Origin: an uncultured Oscillospiraceae bacterium | GTDB taxonomy: Bacteria; Bacillota; Clostridia; Oscillospirales; Oscillospiraceae | Assembly: GCA_949841465.1 (NCBI GenBank) | Contig: CATKZW010000031.1 | Coordinates: forward strand, 1 to 37,933 | Reading direction: 5' to 3' | Length of the DNA stretch: 37,933 nucleotides | In this document: piece by piece, positions 7,962 through 14,675 of the stretch | How the letters are laid out: each line of letters opens with the position of its first letter | Position numbering within the stretch: position 1 is the stretch's first letter | Made by a program: the position numbers and the translations under genes | Notes under the pieces: generated by a model | The model's input: the letters and a program-made list of their open reading frames with translations, nothing else | What the model was told of the DNA's origin: nothing | The model's database searches: none

Positions 7962-8480
7962 ATGGATCTGTTTTTCACCATGCTGGTGCCCTTCCTCATG
8001 CTGGCGGTGGCCCTGTGGGGGCTGGTCAAACGGGTGGACCTCTGGGGGGCCTTGACCGACGGCGCGGAGAAGGGACTGAAGGTGTCCCTGCGGATCATGC
8101 CGCCTCTCATCGGCCTGCTGACAGCGGTGTACATGCTCCGCTCATCCGGGGCGCTGGAGCTGCTGGGGGAAGCGGTTGGGCCGCTGCTCTCGGCGGTGGG
8201 CATCCCGGCGGAGACCATCGGCCTGCTGCTGGTGCGGCCGGTGAGCGGCTCCGCCGCCCTGGGGGTGGGGGCGGAGCTCATTGAGACCTATGGCCCGGAC
8301 TCCCTGGTGGGGCGGACGGCGGCGGTGATGCTGGGCTCCACCGAGACCACGTTTTACACCGTGGCGGTGTATTTCGGCGCGGCAAAGGTGGGCAAAACCC
8401 GGTACGCGGTCCCGGCGGCGCTGTGCGCGGATATCGCGGGGTTTCTGGCCGCCTCCTGGGCGGTGCGCCTGCTGTTTTGA
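7962..8480 (+). CDS. spmB: Spore maturation protein B
   Basis: The 172-residue membrane protein is the SpmB partner: MDLFFTMLVPFLMLAVALWGLVKR, then GAEKGLKVSLRIMPPLIGLLTAVYMLRSSGALE, a VRPVSGSAALGV segment near residue 91, and MLGSTETTFYTVAVYFGA near residue 122, which is typical of the Gate fold. The start at 7962 is chosen because GAGGTGAGGG lies directly before it; an earlier in-frame start at 7908 would lie inside spmA. With SpmA it is expected to act in the forespore-surrounding membrane during spore maturation. Confidence 0.93.
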   Translation: MDLFFTMLVPFLMLAVALWGLVKRVDLWGALTDGAEKGLKVSLRIMPPLIGLLTAVYMLRSSGALELLGEAVGPLLSAVGIPAETIGLLLVRPVSGSAALGVGAELIETYGPDSLVGRTAAVMLGSTETTFYTVAVYFGAAKVGKTRYAVPAALCADIAGFLAASWAVRLLF

Positions 8481-8486
8481 GCCCAT

Positions 8487-8523
8487 AAAAACACCATCTG
8501 GAAGCCGGCCCAGATGGTGTTTT
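8487..8523. terminator. Bidirectional terminator between convergent genes
   Basis: AAAACACCATCTGG and its exact complement enclose an 8-nt loop. The stem has A/T-rich ends on both sides, giving a T-run on each strand. It lies between spmB (+) and the lipoprotein gene ending at 8540 (-). Confidence 0.85.
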
Positions 8524-8539
8524 CCCATGTGTGGAGATT

Positions 8540-9694
8540 TTATGGGGCCGGGCTCTCATCTGCCTGGTCCTCCTGGGCGGCGTAGTCCTCGCAGGCGGGG
8601 TGGAGGGTCTCCGGCCAGCTGTACCCCAGCTCGCTGAGCTCCTGGTCGGTGTACAGCAGCTGCTCCGGTTCAGGCGGATCATCCTCCGATTCCTCCAGGG
8701 GCCACAGGCCCTGGGGCAGCAGGTGGCGGTAGCCCTCCGGGGTGGACACGATAAGCCACAGCCCGGACTGCCCCTGCACCGGCTCTGCCTCCACGCCGCA
8801 CTGCCTGCACAGGTACTCCATGGCCATGGTGAGCCCCAGGTCGGAGGCGGGCTCCCCAGACAGCACGTCCAGGGCCAGGTCGGTGCCGTCTCTGCTCCGG
8901 GGCCCGGAGGCGGAGCGGACGATGGCGGCCAGCTCGTCCACGGTGTAGCCCTCCCCGGCGGGGGGGTTGGCCTCCAGCAGGGCGGAGGCCGCCGTTTCCA
9001 GCAGCTGGGCGTAGCCCTTCTCCTCCTCCGCCACGGCCTCGGCGCTCTGGTTCCAGCCCAGCTTTACCTCAATGACCCGCCGCGTGCCCGTCTCCGGATA
9101 GAGGGAGACGGATACCTGCCGGATGTCGTGGTGGCGGTAGAGGGCAGGGCTGCTGTAGCCCGCCAGCCGGACCAGCCCCTCCACCAGGGCCTGGTCGCCG
9201 GAGAAGTAGGAGGCCAGGAACAGGGCGGACTCCCGCTGCTCCTCAATCAGCCGTGACAGCTCCTGCCGGACGCCGGCCAGGCCGGTGACCTCCCGCAGGC
9301 CGTTCACCTCCGGGAGGGTGCGGGAGTAGGTCACGTGAAGCTCCACCTCGTAATAGGTGAGGATGCGGGTGGTGTCATAGTTCAGGAAGCGCACGGAGAA
9401 GGCCCCCAGGGGGTCCTCATACATGACCTCGTCCCGGGCGTTGGCAAGGTCCGCCTCCACGTCCCCGGTGTAATTGTACAGCCGGATGGTCCCCGCTGTG
9501 CGATGGCCGCTGACGAAGTAGAGCATGGCGTTTACCAGGCCCTGGTAGGTCTCCGCCCGGAGGATGGACTCGTCCTCGGTGACGGCGTAGTCCACGTGGG
9601 TGGTGATGGTCTCGTGGCCCCGCTCCAGCATAGCGGAGCAGCCGCTGAGCGTCAACGTCAGGGTCAGGAGCAGGGCCGGTATCCGTTTTTTCAT
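8540..9694 (-). CDS. Lipoprotein, possible degenerate transglutaminase-like domain
   Basis: This 384-residue protein has a lipoprotein signal ending in LSGC (Cys19). The ATG at 9694 is preferred because GGAGGGC lies just upstream and the longer reading frame has no signal peptide at its start. The first two thirds are mixed alpha/beta with no motif I know. Residues from about 280 to 330 (DLGLTMAMEYLCRQCGVEAEPVQGQSGLWLIVSTPEGYRHL, cited by its pieces MAMEYLCRQCGVEAE and GLWLIVSTPEGYRHL) resemble the transglutaminase-like fold, but the catalytic Cys and the His of the usual HAWN are not evident. The acidic, proline-rich tail is likely disordered. It follows yitT after 71 bp on the same strand. 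The function is unknown. Confidence 0.75.
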   Translation of the reverse strand: MKKRIPALLLTLTLTLSGCSAMLERGHETITTHVDYAVTEDESILRAETYQGLVNAMLYFVSGHRTAGTIRLYNYTGDVEADLANARDEVMYEDPLGAFSVRFLNYDTTRILTYYEVELHVTYSRTLPEVNGLREVTGLAGVRQELSRLIEEQRESALFLASYFSGDQALVEGLVRLAGYSSPALYRHHDIRQVSVSLYPETGTRRVIEVKLGWNQSAEAVAEEEKGYAQLLETAASALLEANPPAGEGYTVDELAAIVRSASGPRSRDGTDLALDVLSGEPASDLGLTMAMEYLCRQCGVEAEPVQGQSGLWLIVSTPEGYRHLLPQGLWPLEESEDDPPEPEQLLYTDQELSELGYSWPETLHPACEDYAAQEDQADESPAP

Positions 9695-9765
9695 GAAAAG
9701 GCCCTCCTCACTGTCTCGCTGCGCCTGTTCGCGGCACGTCCCAGACCCTCCGGCTCCGCGCTTTT

Positions 9766-10632
9766 TCACAGGTCGTCCTTCTTGTAATCCCGGAAGCCCT
9801 CTCCCAGCACCTCGTGGGCGTCGCACACGATGAGGAAAGCGGCGGGGTCGATGTCCTTTACCACGGCCTTGATGGCGGCGATCTCCCGCTGCTTGAAGGC
9901 GCACATGAGCACGTCCTTTTCCGCCCCGGTGTAGGCCCCCTGGCCGTGGAGGATGGTCACCCCCCGGTCCAGGTCCTTGACGATGGCGTCGGAGATGGCC
10001 TTGTTCTTGTCGCTGATGATATAGGCCACCTTGGCGGTGTCCATGCCGTAAAGCACGCCGTCCATGACGATGGTGCTGATATACAGCGCCACCAGCCCGT
10101 ACAGGGCGGCGTACAGGGTCTGGAACGCGACGGAAACCGCCACGATCACCGCCAGATCGATGCCCATCAGCAGCTTGCCCATGGGCAGCCAGGCCAGCTT
10201 CAGCTTTAAAAGCCGGGCCAGGAGGTCGGTGCCGCCGGTGGTGGCGCCCTGCTGGAACACCAGGCCCAGGGAGAGCCCCATAAGCAGTCCGCCGAAGATG
10301 CAGGCCAGCATCGGCTCCATGGGCGGCCAGTCGTACAGAGGAGTGAGCAGGTCAATGAACACCGAGGAGACGAACATGGCGTACAGCGAGGACACCAGCA
10401 GCCGCCCGCCGATAAACTTCCAGCCCAGGATGAACAGGGGGATGTTCAGCACGATGACGGTGACGCCGATGGGGAGGGCCGGGACCAGGAAGTTGAGGAT
10501 CTGAGCCACGCCGGTGATGCCGCCGAAGGCGATGCCGTTGGGGGCGTAGCACCACACGAATCCCAGGGCGTAAATGACGGAAGCTGCTGTGATGATCAAA
10601 GTGGGAAGCAAGAATTTTTTTAGCCGGTCCAT
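9766..10632 (-). CDS. YitT family membrane protein (DUF161/DUF2179)
   Basis: The 288-residue protein is a typical YitT family member. It has about five transmembrane helices in the first 200 residues, including PTLIITAASVIYALGFVWCY and GGITGVAQILNFLV, with a glycine-rich LVFQQGATTGGTDLLARLL motif near residue 130. A C-terminal cytoplasmic DUF2179 domain follows (DRGVTILHGQGAYTGAEKDVL, then REIAAIKAVVKDIDPAAFLIV). The substrate of the family is not known. GGAGG lies 6 nt upstream of the ATG. It is separated from the upstream parC-like gene by a repeat with terminator-like symmetry, so it may have its own promoter, though I could not find a convincing one. Confidence 0.92.
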   Translation of the reverse strand: MDRLKKFLLPTLIITAASVIYALGFVWCYAPNGIAFGGITGVAQILNFLVPALPIGVTVIVLNIPLFILGWKFIGGRLLVSSLYAMFVSSVFIDLLTPLYDWPPMEPMLACIFGGLLMGLSLGLVFQQGATTGGTDLLARLLKLKLAWLPMGKLLMGIDLAVIVAVSVAFQTLYAALYGLVALYISTIVMDGVLYGMDTAKVAYIISDKNKAISDAIVKDLDRGVTILHGQGAYTGAEKDVLMCAFKQREIAAIKAVVKDIDPAAFLIVCDAHEVLGEGFRDYKKDDL

Positions 10633-10659
10633 GAAGTGCCTCCAATAGTTGAAAGGTGT

Positions 10660-10725
10660 ATAAAAGTTTCTTTTTTCGCCTCCTTTTTTCTTTTCAAAGA
10701 AAAAAGGAAGCCGCCGGAGGCGCGT
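10660..10725 (-). repeat. Stop-adjacent repeat, copy B (terminator-like)
   Basis: Directly after the parC-like stop, on the minus strand, comes CCTCCGGCGGC, then a perfect 12-bp stem CCTTTTTTCTTT (plus-strand arms 10682-10693 and 10696-10707, 2-nt loop), then AAAAAAGAAACTTTTATAC. The same order of head, palindrome and AGAAACTTTT tail occurs after the ABC exporter (24627) and after pheS (34269). A role as terminator of the topoisomerase operon is likely. Confidence 0.6.
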
Positions 10726-10726
10726 T

Positions 10727-12979
10727 TTACAGCAGGGTCATCTGCTCCTCCCCCCGGTCCTCCTCTTTGAGGAGGGCCCCGGCGGCGGGCAGGGACCGGG
10801 CCCGGTATCGGGCGGCGTTGACAATGTGGGTGGCGGAGAGGGGCCGGGCCCAAACCACCTTGTGCTTGGCCTTCACCGCCATCACGCCCACGCCCTGGGT
10901 GGCACGGGTGGTCTTGGGGGTGAGGGAGGCGGTATGGAACACCACGCACCGCCCGTCGCTGGCCGCCACCGCCATCTCCTGGTCCTCCGCCAGAAGCTGG
11001 GCGGACACCAGGGGGAACTTGTCGCAGTATGCCCCCGTCAGCTTGCGCCGCCGGGTCTGGGTCTGATAGGCGGACAGCTCCACCCGGGCGGCCTTGCCGT
11101 TTTCAAAGAAGAACAGCACATGGGCGGAGTAATCCCCCGGCGGGCAGGCCCAGACGAATTTCTCCTCCGGGTCCATGCCCAGCTTGGAGGGCAGGTAGTC
11201 CCCCAGCACGCTGGCCTTGGCGTCGTCGAAGTCGCTGAGCCGGGTTTTGTAGCACTGGTGCCTGTCGGTGAACACCAGCAGCTCGTCGCCGTTGACGCCC
11301 TCCCACTGGAGGAAGGGGCCGTCCCCCTCCTTGTATTTCTGCTCCGAGCTCATGCGCAGGGACTGGGGGGTGATCTTCTTAAAGTATCCCTCTTTTGAGA
11401 CGAACACATTCACCGGGTAGGCGGGGACCTCCTCCTCCGCAGAGATCTTTTCCTCCTCCGCCTGCCGGTACTCGTAGACGATCTCGGTGCGGCGGGGGAC
11501 GTTGTACTTCTTCTTTACGTTTTTCAGCTCGTCGGTGATGATGGCCTTGATGCGGCCGGGGGAGTTGATGATGTCCTTCAGGTCGGCGATCTCCTGAGCC
11601 AGTGAGTCGGTTTCCTCCAGGCGCTTGAGGATATATTCCTTGTTGATGTTGCGCAGGCGGATGTCCGCCACGTACTCCGCCTGAATCTGGTCGATGCCGA
11701 AGCCGATAATCAGGTTGGGCACCACCTCGGCGTCCTCCTCCGTCTCCCGGATGATTTTGATCGCCTTGTCGATGTCCAGCAGGATGCGCCTCAGGCCCTT
11801 GAGCAGGTGGAGCTTCTCCTCCTTCTTCCTGCAGACGTAGTAGGTGCGCCGCCGCACGCCGTCCATCCGCCAGGCGGTCCACTCCTCCAGAATCTCGCCC
11901 ACCCCCATGACCTTGGGCATGCCGGCGATGAGGATGTTGAAGTTGCAGGAAAAGGTGTCCTGGAGGGAGGTCATCTGGAACAGCCGGGCCATCAGCTTGT
12001 CGGGGTCGGCGCCCCGCTTCAGGTCGATGGCCAGCTTCATGCCGTTCAGGTCGGTCTCGTCCCGCATGTCAGCGATCTCCCGCACCTTGCCCGCCTTCAC
12101 CAGCTCCGCCACCTTGTCCAGGATGGCCTCCACGGTGGTGGAATAGGGGATCTCATAGATTTCAATGAGGTTGTCTTCCTTGATATACCGCCACTTGCCC
12201 CGCAGCTTGACGGGCCCCCGGCCGGTGCGGTAGATCTCCGCCAGGGCCGCGCCGTCGTACAGCAGCTGCCCGCCGGTGGAAAAGTCCGGGGCCTTCAAAA
12301 TACCCAGCAAATCCACGCCGGGGTCCTTGAGATAGGCGATGGCCGCGTCGCACACCTCTCCCAGGTTGAACCCGCACAGGTTGGAGGCCATGCCCACGGC
12401 GATGCCCTGGTTGGCCGCTACCAGCACGTTGGGAAAGGTGGTGGGCAGGAGGGTGGGCTCCATGAGCTTGCCGTCGTAGTTGGGCACGAAGTCCACCGCG
12501 TCCTGGTCAATGTCCCGGAAGAGCTCCTGACAGATGGGGTCCAGCCGCACCTCGGTATAGCGGGAGGCGGCCCAGGCCATGTCCCGGGAGTAAACCTTGC
12601 CGAAATTGCCCTTGGAGTCCACCAGCGGGTGGAGCAGGGCCCCGTAGCCCCGGCTGAGACGCACCATAGTGTCATAGATGGCGGCGTCGCCGTGGGGGTT
12701 CAGCTTCATGGTCTGGCCCACCACGTTGGCGGATTTCGTGCGGTTCCCGCCCAGCAGCTTCATCTGGTACATGGTGTACAGCAGCTTCCGGTGGGAGGGC
12801 TTGAAGCCGTCGATCTCCGGGATGGCCCGGGAGACGATGACGGACATGGCGTAGGGCATATAGTTCAGCTCCAGCGTCTCGGTGATGGGCTGCTCCAGCA
12901 CCTGGGCCCGCAGGCCCATGACGTTGGGGTTGCTGACTTTTTTCGGGCCCTTCTGCTCGGGGGTCTTCTTCTTAGCCAA
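10727..12979 (-). CDS. parC: Type II topoisomerase subunit A (ParC-like)
   Basis: The 750-residue protein is the DNA breaking and rejoining subunit of a type IIA topoisomerase. The N-terminal winged-helix part includes DGFKPSHRKLLYTMY near residue 57, NPHGDAAIYDTMVRL at 94-108 and the active-site Tyr141 in AASRYTEVRL. The C-terminal beta-propeller region is short and lacks a clear GyrA box (QRRGGKG type), so topoisomerase IV rather than gyrase fits. It starts with TTG, supported by AAGGA 9 nt upstream. The residue at the quinolone-contact serine is Ala99, and the first His of the usual HPHGD is Asn94. The matching B subunit is two genes upstream. It belongs to a divergent clostridial clade rather than the canonical GyrA. 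Confidence 0.9.
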   Translation of the reverse strand: MAKKKTPEQKGPKKVSNPNVMGLRAQVLEQPITETLELNYMPYAMSVIVSRAIPEIDGFKPSHRKLLYTMYQMKLLGGNRTKSANVVGQTMKLNPHGDAAIYDTMVRLSRGYGALLHPLVDSKGNFGKVYSRDMAWAASRYTEVRLDPICQELFRDIDQDAVDFVPNYDGKLMEPTLLPTTFPNVLVAANQGIAVGMASNLCGFNLGEVCDAAIAYLKDPGVDLLGILKAPDFSTGGQLLYDGAALAEIYRTGRGPVKLRGKWRYIKEDNLIEIYEIPYSTTVEAILDKVAELVKAGKVREIADMRDETDLNGMKLAIDLKRGADPDKLMARLFQMTSLQDTFSCNFNILIAGMPKVMGVGEILEEWTAWRMDGVRRRTYYVCRKKEEKLHLLKGLRRILLDIDKAIKIIRETEEDAEVVPNLIIGFGIDQIQAEYVADIRLRNINKEYILKRLEETDSLAQEIADLKDIINSPGRIKAIITDELKNVKKKYNVPRRTEIVYEYRQAEEEKISAEEEVPAYPVNVFVSKEGYFKKITPQSLRMSSEQKYKEGDGPFLQWEGVNGDELLVFTDRHQCYKTRLSDFDDAKASVLGDYLPSKLGMDPEEKFVWACPPGDYSAHVLFFFENGKAARVELSAYQTQTRRRKLTGAYCDKFPLVSAQLLAEDQEMAVAASDGRCVVFHTASLTPKTTRATQGVGVMAVKAKHKVVWARPLSATHIVNAARYRARSLPAAGALLKEEDRGEEQMTLL

Positions 12980-13008
12980 TGGGATCAGTCCTTATCTCGG
13001 GATATCGT

Positions 13009-14607
13009 TCAGGGATTCAACAGCTCCGCGCTGTTGTCCACGACGTTGGCGCCTTTGGGGGGCTCGCTCATGGGCTTTTCGGCGCCGGTCTGCTGGGTGG
13101 AGCTCATGGTCAGCGTCAGCTCGCCGATGTTGGCGATGTGCAGGCTCATGGTCAAGTCCGCCTTCCCGCCGGACTGGGTGCAGTCCGCGGTCAGCTTCAC
13201 GGCGGGGACGCCGGACTGGGCGTTGGTCTCCACGACGCATTTTACGCTCACCCCGCCCTTGCTGTCCACCTTCATGGTGATGCTGTATTTCTTGAAGGCA
13301 TCCTTCACATCGTCCAGGTCAAGGCCGTAGTCTGCGAACAGGTCTACCAGGTCCTTCAGCCCCAGGGTGAGGGTGGAGGTGCCGCCGGAGGTGGTGAACT
13401 TGTCGTCACCATAGAGGGCGGCCATCATCTGGACGGCCTGCTCCATGGCAGACCACTCCTCCACGGAGCCCGTGCCGGCCATGGCCGCGAGGACCGTGCC
13501 CACGGTGGTGTCGCCGGTGGCGGAGAGCAGGAGCTTGCCGAACTCAGCGCCCATATCCGTGCCGTACCACAGGTTCTCCTCCTCACCGATCACGTCCAGG
13601 GCGGCAGCATGGAACCAGAGCTTGCCCTCCTGGGTCATGATGAGCTGTATATCCTCCAGGCCCTCCAGGGCATTGCGCACGATTTTGGTGTCCTCCCCGT
13701 CCAGCTCCATCTGCTTCAGGAGCAGGTCGATGATATTGTCGGACAGGGTGAGGGAATAGCTGCCGCTGGCGGCCTGGCTGTTCAGCAGGGTCTTGCCGGT
13801 CAGGTCCGCCTGGTAGGTCTTATTGCCGTTCAGGGTGTCAAAGGCGGTGACGGTGGCGCTGGCCTTCAGGTCCTCGCGGAGGGTCTTGCCGTTCTCCACA
13901 GTCAGGCTGCGGGCGGCCTGCACCTTGTTGAGGATGGTGAAGTCCTTGTCGATCTCCGCCGCCAGGGCGTCCCGGTCCAGCAGGATGGCGGTCTGGTAGT
14001 CGGCGTCCCAGCCCACCTCATAGCCCAGTATCTCGCCCATGAAGCGCACGGGGACATAGGCGCGGTCATTTTTAATGTAGGGGGCACAGCTCAGGGAGAC
14101 CAGCTCTCCGCTGCCGGAGGGGTACTCCACGATTACCTGGGGATTGCCCACGGAGAAGGACAGGTAAGTCTTGTCCGCCGCCTTCACCAGCTGCTCTTTC
14201 TCCTCTTCACCATATGCCACCTGACCGCCCAGGACGTCCGCCAGCGCCCGGATGGGCACCATAGCGCAGCCGTCCTTGATTTCAGGAACGGCGTCGGGGA
14301 ACTGGACGTATTCGCCGTTGACCATCACGCCGATCTGGCCGGGCACGCCGCCCAGGCTCTTTTTCAGCTCGTCTCGATATGCCTGGGCCCGCTGATCAAG
14401 CTGATTCACCCAATCGGCGGGGTCCAGGTAGCCGTCCCATTTAAAATCTTCCGGGCTGATGGGGCCGCTGGTGATGATGGCGGTGGGGCCGTCCGCGCCG
14501 CCGATGATGCCCAGGGAGCCTGCCTCCGGGGCCGGGGCCGCAAAGGCAGGGACCGTGAGGCACATGGTCATAACCACAGATAACAGAACTGCCAACAGTT
14601 TTTTCAT
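13009..14607 (-). CDS. Secreted stalk-domain protein with GGADGPT motif
   Basis: The 532-residue protein has a clear signal peptide (cleavage near AFA-A, residue 23). The mature N-terminus carries GIIGGADGPTAI at residues 33-44, a motif otherwise characteristic of the beta subunits of sodium-pumping decarboxylases. A copper-amine-oxidase-N-like stalk domain follows in two parts, GQIGVMVNGEYVQF...MVPIRALADVLGG near 94-130 and CAPYIKNDRAYVPVRFMGEILGYEVGWD near 176-203. The remaining 320 residues are rich in Thr/Ser/Gly and alternating hydrophobics, likely beta-sheet, with no named family. AAGGAGG precedes the ATG. It lies between parE-like and parC-like genes with gaps of 68 and 29 bp, so it is very probably cotranscribed with them. 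Its function is unknown. Confidence 0.85.
   Translation of the reverse strand: MKKLLAVLLSVVMTMCLTVPAFAAPAPEAGSLGIIGGADGPTAIITSGPISPEDFKWDGYLDPADWVNQLDQRAQAYRDELKKSLGGVPGQIGVMVNGEYVQFPDAVPEIKDGCAMVPIRALADVLGGQVAYGEEEKEQLVKAADKTYLSFSVGNPQVIVEYPSGSGELVSLSCAPYIKNDRAYVPVRFMGEILGYEVGWDADYQTAILLDRDALAAEIDKDFTILNKVQAARSLTVENGKTLREDLKASATVTAFDTLNGNKTYQADLTGKTLLNSQAASGSYSLTLSDNIIDLLLKQMELDGEDTKIVRNALEGLEDIQLIMTQEGKLWFHAAALDVIGEEENLWYGTDMGAEFGKLLLSATGDTTVGTVLAAMAGTGSVEEWSAMEQAVQMMAALYGDDKFTTSGGTSTLTLGLKDLVDLFADYGLDLDDVKDAFKKYSITMKVDSKGGVSVKCVVETNAQSGVPAVKLTADCTQSGGKADLTMSLHIANIGELTLTMSSTQQTGAEKPMSEPPKGANVVDNSAELLNP
14476..14511 (-). other. Coding segment for GIIGGADGPTAI motif
   Basis: This stretch encodes residues 33-44 of the secreted protein, right after the predicted signal cleavage site. 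It copies the conserved GGADGPT signature of OadB/MmdB/GcdB-type subunits, outside its usual membrane context. Confidence 0.7.
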
Positions 14608-14675
14608 GATGATTTCCTCCTTTTGCGCTTGAATGGTTTCTATCTGCTCGCCGCGCCCGCGGCGTGGGTTACCGG

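Noticed and set aside
12979..14583. Long plus-strand frame of 534 residues opposite the stalk-domain gene
   Set aside because: It is the shadow of the minus-strand gene, His/Gly/Val-rich with no motifs; the minus-strand protein has a signal peptide, ribosome site and domains.
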